This document shows, piece after piece, positions 27,361 through 35,776 of a DNA stretch of 64,000 nt; the stretch's first letter is position 1, and the number at the start of each line of letters is the position of its first letter. The notes beneath the pieces are model-generated. The model was not told where the DNA came from and searched no databases. It saw only the letters and a list, made by a program, of their open reading frames with translations. The position numbers and the translations under genes are program-made. This DNA comes from JAPULR01 sp965238215 (GTDB taxonomy: Bacteria > Chloroflexota > Dehalococcoidia > Lucifugimonadales > GCA-2712585), in NCBI GenBank assembly GCA_965238215.1, contig OZ250180.1:2852001-2916000 (forward strand). Direction: 5' to 3'.

Positions 27361-28194
27361 ATGGCAGAAAACAACGACATGCAGCAGATGACCGCAATGG
27401 ACGGCCCCGCAAAGGGCGGCCCGGTATCCATCGAGGCAGGGCCCATCCAATTCTATATGAGGCACCGCGACCTGCTTAACGACCAGGGCGTTTCCCTCAT
27501 GGTGATGGGGCCCGTGGACGGCAAGGAGACGGAGCTTCTACGCTTCGACTGCTTCGACCAGACCCCCCACTACCACTACGGCCCCACCACCATCAACGAG
27601 CGGCACAACCTCGACAAGACCACCGCGGGCAACCCCATAGGCTGGGCCATGAGCCAGCTTCGAGGCAACTTCGGCACCATGCTGACCAAGGCCGGCGCCG
27701 AGGACCTGGCCGCTCAGGCGGATTCCGACGAGGTGCAGAGCAAGCTGGACGACGTCGAGTCGGCGGCCCGGGAGATGGCCCTCTCCCAGAGAAGCACCGT
27801 CACCCACAATCGCGGCGACCGCATTTTCGAGACGGGCAACATCCGCTTTGGGCTGGAATTCCGCCAGCTCTCCGTTGGACAGGGCCTCGCCATCCACGTG
27901 CTCGGCGACGTGGCGGGACAGGAAATTGAGCTTCTCGCCTTCGACTGTTTCGACACGGGGCCTCACTACCACTACGGCCCTAGAAACAAGAACATCCGCC
28001 TCTACTGGGACCAGACCATCGTCCCGGACACCCTCGGCTGGACTCTGGACCAGTTCAAGCGGCACAGGCTTCCCGACATGCTGAATAGGGCGGGCTACCC
28101 CGGCATCGTGCAGGAACTCGACATGGACCTCATCGACGCCACCCTCCCGAAGATCGAATCCGCCGCCATGGAAATGGTGGCCGAAAACTCCTAG
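27361..28194 (+). CDS. Unknown protein made of two copies of one domain with FDCF..PHYHYGP motif
   Basis: A 277-residue protein; ATG 27361 is seven bases after GGAGG. It is an internal duplication. Copy 1 (about residues 20-142) and copy 2 (about 150-272) share [KQ]E.ELL.FDCFD..PHYHYGP, then .W...Q[LF], then a [ML]L..AG segment, and end in .[VI]ESAA.EM. Copy 1 reads ELLRFDCFDQTPHYHYGP and copy 2 ELLAFDCFDTGPHYHYGP. The conserved Cys, Asp and two His per copy could bind a metal or form an active site. No signal peptide. I do not recognise a characterised family; proteins with such a single domain may exist as hypothetical proteins. It has its own promoter-like sequence and a strong hairpin just after its stop. 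Confidence 0.85.
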   Translation: MAENNDMQQMTAMDGPAKGGPVSIEAGPIQFYMRHRDLLNDQGVSLMVMGPVDGKETELLRFDCFDQTPHYHYGPTTINERHNLDKTTAGNPIGWAMSQLRGNFGTMLTKAGAEDLAAQADSDEVQSKLDDVESAAREMALSQRSTVTHNRGDRIFETGNIRFGLEFRQLSVGQGLAIHVLGDVAGQEIELLAFDCFDTGPHYHYGPRNKNIRLYWDQTIVPDTLGWTLDQFKRHRLPDMLNRAGYPGIVQELDMDLIDATLPKIESAAMEMVAENS

Positions 28195-28201
28195 AGAAAC
28201 C

Positions 28202-28236
28202 CATAGCCGGCGGCTCCCCCGGAGCCGCCGGCTATG
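28202..28236 (+). terminator. Perfect 16-bp hairpin after the tandem-domain gene
   Basis: Arms CATAGCCGGCGGCTCC and GGAGCCGCCGGCTATG with a CCC loop. It lies eight bases after the stop at 28194 and its last three bases are the ATG of the next small ORF. There is no T tract, so it may act as a 3' stabiliser or as a translation-blocking structure instead. Confidence 0.6.
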
Positions 28237-28473
28237 AGCAACTGCAAATTCTGCGGCCAGTCTGCCGGATTGCTGTGCTCCCAGCACCACAGATGCGACC
28301 AAGGCCACACGAACCCCTGGACTCCATCAATTAGATGTGCGTCGTGGGGCAACGCCTATGAGCCATATCTGGCCCATCCCGACTTAGCGGAAAGTTACCG
28401 ATCTACGCTGTTACGAAATGTCCCACCCGGACATCCCGGACGCAGTAATGAATTACGACAAGGTGGTTCCTGA
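28234..28473 (+). CDS. Small zinc-ribbon ORF, probably a truncated gene
   Basis: A 79-residue ORF. The N-terminus MSNCKFCGQSAGLLCSQHHR is a recognisable zinc-ribbon start (CxxC then C/H) seen at the beginning of several bacterial hypothetical proteins that normally continue into a TerB-like or other domain. After about residue 30 the sequence loses any domain character and ends early, so this is likely a remnant. The ATG is buried in the 3' arm of a 16-base-pair hairpin and there is no ribosome site. The region from 28474 to 28590 shows no gene. Confidence 0.4.
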   Translation: MSNCKFCGQSAGLLCSQHHRCDQGHTNPWTPSIRCASWGNAYEPYLAHPDLAESYRSTLLRNVPPGHPGRSNELRQGGS

Positions 28474-28590
28474 GAATTTCATGGTCAATACACAGTGTAG
28501 AACAGAACGTTATAGGTGTGAAGCCAACTGCTCTCCCCATCCTTTCGATATTCTGGCGATTTATGCATTGTACCAGACGGTAGTAGACTG

Positions 28591-29844
28591 ATGGTATTCG
28601 ACACCTCGCACATAAACTGGAAGAAAATCGCCATCGTCTGGGTGATTCTAGGAATTATATTTGGCGGGGGTCTATTCGTCTTGATGCTCCCTGCCTTTTG
28701 CGGCGCTATATGGTTGGAATCCGGCTATGATGAAGATGAAGCTGGAGTATACATCCGGTATTTTGGCGCTCAACCTCCATATCCGCCCCAGTGGTCAGTT
28801 GACGGTACAACTATTCTATTATCTTGGTGGGGAACTACGCTGGTGAAAACTGGGGTCAATGGTGTCAGCGTCGAACCGCTAAGAGAACACGTTGCTCATG
28901 CCAGCCTCTCCCCAGACGGCACTAGAATAGCATTCGCCACCCTGCGACACGGGGACAACTACGAGATAGGGATCTCAAACTTAGACGGGTCCAGATACCG
29001 TCGTCTGACAAAGACCAGGTATTTTAACGGCAATCCCGTATGGTCTCCCGACGGCTCCCGCATCGCCTTCCTTTCCAATCGCCCTATCGACGATGATGAC
29101 GAGAATGCGAGTGCCACTACTTTGTATACGATGAACGCTGACGGCTCCGACGTGAGGAGACTGGCTTCACAGGTTGCCCGAATTGGTCTTCAAGCCTGGT
29201 CTCCCGATGGTCTGGCACTGGCATTCATGGGGTATGAGATAACGTCGCCAGGCGGCGAGGGGAATCACCGCTCATTCATCTACACCGTTAACCATGACGG
29301 ATCCAACCTAACCAAGCTAATCGAATCTGTTACTCCGCCAGCCTGGGCACCCAACGGTAGCGCCATAGCCTTCCTGCCGGGAGATCGTCCTGTCTTCCTT
29401 GTAATCAATCCTGATGGCACAGGCCTGAGAGAGATTGTCAGTGTAGATCCCAACTCGGTTCCAAGCAAAAGGTGGGATGCATTTTCATATCTGTCCTGGT
29501 CTCCAGACGGGGCGGAGATTCTCTTACAGATTGAGCCATTAGTGCTGGCAAAGACTGACGGATCGAGTTATGGGGTGTTTAAAGGTCTAAATATAGGACC
29601 CTCCCTTGCCTCCTGGTCTCCGGATGGCTCTAGAATTGCCGTTGATATCCAGGGATTCAGTAGCTCTGGGTCCGAATACAGTGCAAGGGTCAGCCTTTTC
29701 ACTATGACTAAGGATGGATCCGACAAACGTGTCCTTGTAAGGCAAACAGAGGACTACGTGGGCCGGTTTGATAGCCTTGTTGCTGTCCACAATGAGCCGT
29801 GGGAAACGGAAGAAAATTGGGTGTGGTACTCCTCAGAGGAATAG
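28591..29844 (+). CDS. Membrane-anchored TolB/WD40-like (PD40) beta-propeller protein
   Basis: A 417-residue protein: a single N-terminal TM anchor (IAIVWVILGIIFGGGLFVLM, about residues 13-32) and an extracytoplasmic propeller with PD40 repeats, recognised from WSPDGSRIAFLSNRP, LSPDGTRIAFATLRHGD, WSPDGLALAFMGYE, WSPDGAEILLQIEP and WSPDGSRIAVDIQG. At least five blades are evident. Such propellers bind proteins or peptidoglycan-associated partners; the function is unknown. There is no strong ribosome site before ATG 28591. Codon use is less GC-rich than in the operons around it, which may hint at a different history. A strong hairpin follows at 30003. Confidence 0.82.
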   Translation: MVFDTSHINWKKIAIVWVILGIIFGGGLFVLMLPAFCGAIWLESGYDEDEAGVYIRYFGAQPPYPPQWSVDGTTILLSWWGTTLVKTGVNGVSVEPLREHVAHASLSPDGTRIAFATLRHGDNYEIGISNLDGSRYRRLTKTRYFNGNPVWSPDGSRIAFLSNRPIDDDDENASATTLYTMNADGSDVRRLASQVARIGLQAWSPDGLALAFMGYEITSPGGEGNHRSFIYTVNHDGSNLTKLIESVTPPAWAPNGSAIAFLPGDRPVFLVINPDGTGLREIVSVDPNSVPSKRWDAFSYLSWSPDGAEILLQIEPLVLAKTDGSSYGVFKGLNIGPSLASWSPDGSRIAVDIQGFSSSGSEYSARVSLFTMTKDGSDKRVLVRQTEDYVGRFDSLVAVHNEPWETEENWVWYSSEE

Positions 29845-30002
29845 GGCAACGCAGGCGCGGAATCGTCCGTACTGGTAGATCCGTAGAATCTGATAGTCGG
29901 TAAGCGGAATGGTGGTCAAGCCTGCATTCACAGTGTTAGTATGTCTGGCGGCTGAGGTTATGAAACCGTCCTCGAAATTAACTCCGTCACCAGCACATAA
30001 AC

Positions 30003-30030
30003 CGGCCAAGGCTAAGGTTAGCCTTGGCCG
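30003..30030. terminator. Hairpin between convergent genes
   Basis: CGGCCAAGGCTA pairs with TAGCCTTGGCCG (12 base pairs, AGGT loop). It lies between the plus-strand propeller gene (stop 29844) and the minus-strand amidohydrolase (stop 30073), and can terminate either. The rest of 29845-30072 shows no gene. Confidence 0.65.
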
Positions 30031-30072
30031 ATTCAGTTCCTATCAGAGCAGGGGATTGTCCCCAAACGCCCC

Positions 30073-31194
30073 CTAAAACCCGTAAACCCGCGACGCGTTT
30101 TCGCCCACAATCATCGCCTTCTCTTTTTCAGGCACACCCTCCAGTATCTCGTCCAGAATCTCAATCGACTTCGGGAACGTCGACTCCGAGTGCGGATAGT
30201 CGGACCCCCACATCAGGTTCTCCACACCAATGACATGCCGCATCTGAATACCCAGGGCATCCTCCTGGAAGCTGTGGTATACGTTGCTCCGCATGAAGTC
30301 GCTTGGCATCTTGCCGTCCTTGAACCGCATCGCCAGCGACTCCTGCTTCTCCTCGTAAGCAATGTCGATTCGCCCGATGAAATAAGGAAGCCAGCCCAAC
30401 TCGTGCTCCACCTCCGCCACCTTCAGCCGCGGATGCCGCTCAAACACGCCTGAGAAAATCATGTGACATAGCGACATCCTCACCCAGTAGTCGTGCTGCA
30501 CGTAGCCCGCCGTACTCTTAGTGGTGATGCCCCTGTCAATCGGGTCAGCCTTTGGCCGGTTGGTCGTCACGTGCAGATTCACCGTGATGTCATTCTCTTC
30601 GCAGAAGGCCCAATAAGGCTCGAATATGGGATTGTCGTATGTCCGGTCGGCCCTCGGGTAGCTGGGGATCATCACCGTCCTGATGCCCTGCTCCGCCACC
30701 CTCTGCGTCTCCTCAATGGCCAGATCCACGTCCTCATCCGCCAGAATCATGGCCGCGCCCTTCAACCTTTCCGGATAGGCGTTACAGAACTCGGCCAGCC
30801 AGTCGTTGTAAGCGGCAAAGATGCCCCGCGCCAGGTCCGGGTCCTCCACGTCCCTGTAGAGAGCTAGACCAATGGACGGATAGACCAGCCCGCCGTACAC
30901 GCCGTCTACGTCCATGTCCTTCACGTGCTCGCTGGGAATGTATCCGCCGGGTCGAACGTCGTCGAAGGCCCCCTTCAGCACAATCTCATCAGGTCGGTCG
31001 AATCGCCGTCCGGCTTGGGCAATGGACCCAACCCCTCCTGTCTCCTTCCTGTCCACCATCCAGGCGTCGATATCTCCTATCTTTCTCATGTGCGGAATCC
31101 TGTCGCCAAACTTGGCCTGGTCCATCCGCTCCATCCAGACATCGGGCGGTTCCACCACGTGGGAATCCGACGAAATAACCTTTTTTGCAGCCAC
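30073..31194 (-). CDS. Amidohydrolase 2 family protein (ACMSD-like metal-dependent hydrolase/decarboxylase)
   Basis: A 373-residue TIM-barrel enzyme of the amidohydrolase_2 group. It opens KVISSDSHVVEPPDVWMERM, where SDSHV stands for the HxH-like metal site of this branch (DxH form). Later parts are TVNLHVTTNRPKADPI (metal His), HPRLKVAEVEHELGWLPYFI (typical E-x-x-x-x-W) and ENLMWGSDYPHSESTFPKSI, carrying the catalytic Asp. The start is GTG 31194, seven bases after GGAGG. Relatives decarboxylate or hydrolyse aromatic acids; substrate unknown. Many paralogues of this family are common in SAR202-type genomes, which agrees with the inferred origin. Divergent from the metalloprotease lipoprotein at 31340. 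Confidence 0.9.
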   Translation of the reverse strand: MAAKKVISSDSHVVEPPDVWMERMDQAKFGDRIPHMRKIGDIDAWMVDRKETGGVGSIAQAGRRFDRPDEIVLKGAFDDVRPGGYIPSEHVKDMDVDGVYGGLVYPSIGLALYRDVEDPDLARGIFAAYNDWLAEFCNAYPERLKGAAMILADEDVDLAIEETQRVAEQGIRTVMIPSYPRADRTYDNPIFEPYWAFCEENDITVNLHVTTNRPKADPIDRGITTKSTAGYVQHDYWVRMSLCHMIFSGVFERHPRLKVAEVEHELGWLPYFIGRIDIAYEEKQESLAMRFKDGKMPSDFMRSNVYHSFQEDALGIQMRHVIGVENLMWGSDYPHSESTFPKSIEILDEILEGVPEKEKAMIVGENASRVYGF

Positions 31195-31339
31195 CTTAGC
31201 GCCTCCACCAGTGATAATTTGGCTAGAATTCTACGACTTTTGAAGCAAAGGCGCTACCCTTTCCTTTGCCGCTCACTTGTGCTATAGTGCGAATCGCAAA
31301 TACGTCCTAGATTACCCTGCTGCCACAAGGAGCACGTTA

Positions 31340-33136
31340 ATGCCAACTTCTTCTTTGCGCCGAATTGACCTCTTGCCATTACATGTTTGCCTTCGCATTC
31401 TCCCAGTCCTAGGATTCCTGGCCATCGCTCTATTCCTGAACGCCTGTGGCGGCAGCGATAAGCCCACGCCTGCACCCGTTCCGCCCGCAGCCACGTCGGC
31501 CCCTACACTCACACCTACGACCACACCGACACCCACGCCTACGACCACAGCCGCACCAACACAAATACCCACTCCAACGCCGACGCCTACACCTGCGCCG
31601 ACGCCCGCACCCGCTCCAACACCTGCGCCGACGCCCGCACCCGCTCCAACACCTACGCCGACGCCCACATCCGTACCAACACCTGCGCCCACACCCGCGC
31701 CAACGCCAACCCCTACGCCCACGCCTGCACCCACCCCAGCACCGACACCCACGCCTGCACCCACCCCAGCACCGACACCTACGCCTGCACCCACCCCAGC
31801 ACCGACACCTACACCCGCTCCAACACCGACGCCGACCCCAACACCTGCACCCACTCCAACACCCGCGCCTACGCCGAAACCTCCACTACCCTCTATCCGG
31901 ACAGACTTTGCCGAAGCTATATCGGCGGCCAACGCACTCTATAATTCAAATATTCGAATAAGAGTTGACAATCTGCGAGTACGCAATCCGGAACTTGCGT
32001 CAAAGATCGAGACCCTGTCATGGGTAGAAGACGACATTCAAGGGCAGGAGGAATGGGAAGCTGTTAGTGCCCTGATCCATCTTCCGGACAGCATCGAAGT
32101 AGGTCAATTGACACAGCTAATCGAAGAGCCGTGGGTTGTAGAAGGCAGTAACTATGCAGCCCTGGAGGCCCTTGCAGATGTCACACATGAGATGCATGTC
32201 AAGACAGTAATGTCCAATCCCACCATTTCTGACGGCATCACCGACCGGGAAGCAAAGATTCTGGCCACACTTCATACTGCCGTCTACGCCGCCGGTTACA
32301 ACCTTGACGATCATGACCTGCTGGACAAGTTGTTAGACCCTGAACAACATACGGTGGAGGAGCGGACCATAACCCTGCCTCTCTCCGGGCAAACAGAGCT
32401 AACCATCATCCGAACCCGTCCAGGGCTTGCCCGTACCATGGACCTGCTGGAGCATTCCGTTCGCTCCATCGAGGAAGTCATGGGCTTCCCCTTCCCACGC
32501 CGACAGTTGATATTCCTGTTTGTGGAGGCCCGTGGAGGGGCGATGCACCTAGATACCCACGTGCAAATGAGACAGGACGAACAGGTAGACGATAGGTCAT
32601 TCCAGGGGGATACGTTAACTACCCTCGCCCATGAAACAAGCCACTACTACTGGAAAAGCACGCCATCGCCCCATTGCGTACCTGCAGATGCAGGTGTAAG
32701 CAAATATATATGGCTCAGTGAGAGCGTCTCAAGGTTTATAGAATATTTGATATATCACTCGCCCCCCTCGAAATACCCCAGTGTTACCCTGGACGAATAC
32801 TTCTGGTTCGGGCATAACCCCTGTACCATCGTTAAATCTATTGCTGAATTCGAAGACCTGCTGCCCAGGGAAACAGACGCGTTTGAATATTATGACTGCC
32901 AATACACCTTGGGGGCGCGCCTCTTCCACGACCTGTACAACGTCATGGACGAGACTGCCTTTCGCCTGGCTTTGCGACGTCTATACCTGCACACCTATTT
33001 TGATACACCCGCCTGCGATGACGATCCCACGGTTATCTGCCACGTTCGGGAAGCATTCACAACTTACGCATCTGAAGAAACTAAGGCCATGGTAGAGAGC
33101 TTGATCGACCGCCATTACTATGGCCGCCCAGAGTAG
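31340..33136 (+). CDS. Lipoprotein with Thr/Pro linker and HExxH metalloprotease domain
   Basis: A 598-residue protein from the ATG at 31340, seven bases after AAGGAG. The signal peptide ends in lipobox LNAC-G (about Cys36). Residues about 41-185 are a low-complexity Thr/Pro/Ala linker; its DNA has 30-base tandem units around 31735-31810. Three degenerate copies of the W-core repeat known from the 12527-16798 protein follow (ETLSWVEDDIQGQEEWE, EEPWVVEGSNYAALE and others). The protease region is ERTITLPLSGQTELTIIRT, then HETSHYYWKS (H431, E432, H435) and WLSESVSRFIEY (E461): HExxH with a downstream Glu, a gluzincin pattern. Parts match the larger protein nearly one for one (HEAAHYY, TEGGSNFVE). 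It lacks the C-terminal beta domains. Likely exported and lipid-anchored. Confidence 0.83.
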   Translation: MPTSSLRRIDLLPLHVCLRILPVLGFLAIALFLNACGGSDKPTPAPVPPAATSAPTLTPTTTPTPTPTTTAAPTQIPTPTPTPTPAPTPAPAPTPAPTPAPAPTPTPTPTSVPTPAPTPAPTPTPTPTPAPTPAPTPTPAPTPAPTPTPAPTPAPTPTPAPTPTPTPTPAPTPTPAPTPKPPLPSIRTDFAEAISAANALYNSNIRIRVDNLRVRNPELASKIETLSWVEDDIQGQEEWEAVSALIHLPDSIEVGQLTQLIEEPWVVEGSNYAALEALADVTHEMHVKTVMSNPTISDGITDREAKILATLHTAVYAAGYNLDDHDLLDKLLDPEQHTVEERTITLPLSGQTELTIIRTRPGLARTMDLLEHSVRSIEEVMGFPFPRRQLIFLFVEARGGAMHLDTHVQMRQDEQVDDRSFQGDTLTTLAHETSHYYWKSTPSPHCVPADAGVSKYIWLSESVSRFIEYLIYHSPPSKYPSVTLDEYFWFGHNPCTIVKSIAEFEDLLPRETDAFEYYDCQYTLGARLFHDLYNVMDETAFRLALRRLYLHTYFDTPACDDDPTVICHVREAFTTYASEETKAMVESLIDRHYYGRPE

Positions 33137-33786
33137 ACCTGCCCCTACATGGGCCTGTGCCAATTGAGCAGATGGGGAAGCATATGGGCTAGGACGTCGT
33201 CGTGAAGTTTGGGCGCGTTCCTGATCGCCGTGGTGGTCTATTCCCATTCACAGGCATAGATATCTACACTCGGGAGGAGGATATCATGTTGGCGCCTACC
33301 CTCACCGCCTCCTACAACTCCGTCCTCCGTGGTGACGCCCCTGATCGTCGCCCACTTGCCCCACCATCAAGACCCCTGTTGTACGGCATTCCTACCCGTC
33401 TTGTCTGTCACTTACATTTCCCGCGCAGATTCCTCCCCTCCCCACTGACATCCGCCCATTGCCTCCACCCGCTCTCCCCTGCTAACCTATCTCCCATGAA
33501 CCACCCCATCCCACTTAATCCCCTCACAAAGGCGCGACAAACTTTCAATAAAAATAACATTCGTTTCCACCACAGAAAAAAACGAATCGCGCTTCAAAGC
33601 TAATCCCCCACAAAATAACCGTCAACGCCAAATACACTGTCTCAAAACATCACCACCCAACCCTCCCATCTCACTGTTTACACTCATCCCTCCCCTTTAC
33701 ATTCAACACCCATAGCGGTACAATGTCTACGACTGGGCCAAAGGCAGAAGTGCGCTTGGTCTTTTCTCTTTTTCTGGAGGTACACC
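33137..33786. other. Intergenic region, no supported gene
   Basis: The open frame 33202-33603 has no domain or ribosome site and its composition follows a C-rich non-coding stretch, so I do not call it. The greA ribosome site CTGGAGG is at the right end. Confidence 0.5.
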
Positions 33787-34257
33787 TTGACACAACCTAC
33801 CTACCTGACCAGAGACGGCCTGGTTAAGCTCCAGAAAGAACTCGACCACATCCGAACGACCCGCCGTCAGGAGGTGGCCGACAGGATTCAGCGCGCCAAC
33901 TCCATTGGCGGCACTGTAGATAACGCCGAATACGACGAATCCAAGAAGGAGCAGGCCTTCATTGAGGGCCGCATCCTCGACTTGGAGCGCATCATCAACA
34001 GGTCCGCCATCATCGAGGACTTGGCGGAAGATTCCGACCAGGTCAACGTCGGTTCTACGGTTACGGTTATGAACCAGCGACGAGGCAGGAAGGAAAGCTA
34101 CTTCATCGTCGGTAGCCCGGAAACCGACCCCTCCCAAGGCAAGATCTCAAACCTCTCTCCCATCGGCAAAGCCCTCCTGGGTACTAAAGTAGGCCAGGTG
34201 GCGCATGTGCAAGTGCCCGCCGGAACCATCAACCTGGAAGTCCTGGACATCCAGTAG
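33787..34257 (+). CDS. greA: Transcription elongation factor GreA/GreB family
   Basis: A 156-residue Gre factor that stimulates RNA cleavage by backtracked RNA polymerase. The N-terminal coiled coil starts YLTRDGLVKLQKELDHIRTT and has the acidic tip in NAEYDESKKEQAFIEGRILD, which holds the catalytic acidic pair. The C-terminal FKBP-like domain includes ESYFIVGSPETDPSQGKISN and the end SPIGKALLGTKVGQVAHVQV. The start is a TTG at 33787, eight bases after GGAGG, and matches the family's N-terminus. It lies 22 bases before lysS and is likely the first gene of a greA-lysS-serS transcript, a common order. Confidence 0.95.
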   Translation: MTQPTYLTRDGLVKLQKELDHIRTTRRQEVADRIQRANSIGGTVDNAEYDESKKEQAFIEGRILDLERIINRSAIIEDLAEDSDQVNVGSTVTVMNQRRGRKESYFIVGSPETDPSQGKISNLSPIGKALLGTKVGQVAHVQVPAGTINLEVLDIQ

Positions 34258-34279
34258 ACTGCCGACGCGCTCCCTTCCC

Positions 34280-35773
34280 ATGCCAAAACGGGTTGCCGAC
34301 CACCGAACCAGCCGCCAACAGAAGCTCCAACGCTTCTTAGACAAGGGAATAGATCCCTATCCCCCACGCGTCAGCCGCACCCACTCCAACGCAGAGGCCA
34401 GAGACCTTTTCGTTCGGCAGGAACAGTCAGATGACGGTCAAGTCCAGACCATCACCGTTGCAGGACGGATCATTGCCCGCCGCGGCATGGGCAAGAACAC
34501 CTTCATAGACCTGCGGGACTCCACCGGAAAGCTGCAAGTACAGTTTCGCGCCAACCTCGTCGGAGACGCCTATCCCCTCCTGCGAGACCTGGACGTCGGC
34601 GACTTCATCGAGGCTGCCGGCCCCATGATTCGGACGCGCTCCGGCGAAGTAACTGTGGAGGCCAGGTCCTTTAACCTCCTCTCCAAGTCCCTGCGACCTC
34701 TGCCTGAGAAGTGGCACGGCCTTCGCGACACTGAGCAGCGCTACCGCCAACGATACCTGGACCTCATCGCCAACAACGAAGACGTCATGCCGACTTTCGT
34801 GCACCGCAGCCGCATCATCGAGGCGGTGCGCTCCTTTATGAACGCCAGCGGTTTCGTGGAGGTGGATACCCCGGTGCTTGTGCCCATAGCCGCGGGCGCC
34901 CTCGCCCGTCCTTTCGTCACCCACCACAACGCCCTCGACCAGCACCTATATATGCGAATCGCCACGGAGCTATATCTGAAGAGGCTCATCGTAGGAGGGT
35001 TCGACAAGGTCTACGAGATCGGACGCATTTTCCGCAACGAGGGCCTCGACCAAGATCACAACCCCGAGTTCACCATGATGGAGAGCTACGAAGCCTACGC
35101 CGACTATACCGACGTTATGTCAATGGTGGAGGAGATGGTCTGCCACGCCGCTCAAACCGTCTTTGGTTCTGACACAGTGCAGTACAAGGAGCATGCCATA
35201 GACCTCAAGCCACCATGGCTCCGCCTGCCTTTCTGCGAGGCGCTACAGGAATACGCCGGAATTGACCTCACGCCCTATCTTCAAGGCGAGGCCGCAACCC
35301 AGGATCTCATCGTTGAAGCACGGCAGAAGGGCTTCGACCTGGCCCCGGGGCCCGTCCACCAGGTCTATGACAAGCTGCTCTCCCAGGCCGTTGAACCCCA
35401 TCTGATACAGCCTACGTTCATCATAGACTACCCCAAGGCCATGTCGCCCCTGGCGAAGAAGAAGCCCGGCAGTCCCCACCTGGTCGAACGTTTCGAGTGC
35501 TTCGTCGTTGGGATGGAGCTGGCCAACGCCTACACCGAGTTAAACGATCCCCTGGAGCAGCGGCGGCGCTTCCAGGAGCAGGAAGAGGCCCGCCTGCTCT
35601 ACGGAGACGAGGAAACGGACCGGACGGACGAGGACTTTCTACTCGCCCTGGAGTACGGAATGCCCCCCACCGGCGGCCTGGGAATCGGCATCGACAGGCT
35701 GGTGATGCTGCTGACGGGCCAAACTACCATCAGGGACATTCTGCTATTCCCGCAGATGCGCAGCAAGGATTAG
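34280..35773 (+). CDS. lysS: Lysyl-tRNA synthetase, class II
   Basis: A 497-residue class II LysRS that charges tRNA-Lys. The N-terminal OB-fold reads TITVAGRIIARRGMGKNTFI. Class II motif 1 is around VRSFMNASGFVEVDTPVLVP, motif 2 around VYEIGRIFRNEGLDQDHNPE and motif 3 is GGLGIGIDRLVMLLTGQTTI near the C-terminus. The Lys-specific THHNALDQHLYMRIATELYL is present. ATG 34280 fits the family's N-terminus; the longer frame from 34205 lies inside greA. It stops with TAG at 35771, and serS starts four bases later in the same frame (TAG CTG ATG), so the two are translationally close. Confidence 0.97.
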   Translation: MPKRVADHRTSRQQKLQRFLDKGIDPYPPRVSRTHSNAEARDLFVRQEQSDDGQVQTITVAGRIIARRGMGKNTFIDLRDSTGKLQVQFRANLVGDAYPLLRDLDVGDFIEAAGPMIRTRSGEVTVEARSFNLLSKSLRPLPEKWHGLRDTEQRYRQRYLDLIANNEDVMPTFVHRSRIIEAVRSFMNASGFVEVDTPVLVPIAAGALARPFVTHHNALDQHLYMRIATELYLKRLIVGGFDKVYEIGRIFRNEGLDQDHNPEFTMMESYEAYADYTDVMSMVEEMVCHAAQTVFGSDTVQYKEHAIDLKPPWLRLPFCEALQEYAGIDLTPYLQGEAATQDLIVEARQKGFDLAPGPVHQVYDKLLSQAVEPHLIQPTFIIDYPKAMSPLAKKKPGSPHLVERFECFVVGMELANAYTELNDPLEQRRRFQEQEEARLLYGDEETDRTDEDFLLALEYGMPPTGGLGIGIDRLVMLLTGQTTIRDILLFPQMRSKD

Positions 35774-35776
35774 CTG

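Noticed and set aside
31312..31932. Minus-strand Val/Gly-rich frame opposite the 31340 lipoprotein linker
   Set aside because: It is the complement of the Thr/Pro codons and not a gene.
33202..33603. Open frame of 133 codons on the plus strand before greA
   Set aside because: No domain, no ribosome site, unusual composition; it follows a C-rich non-coding stretch like that at 26000.
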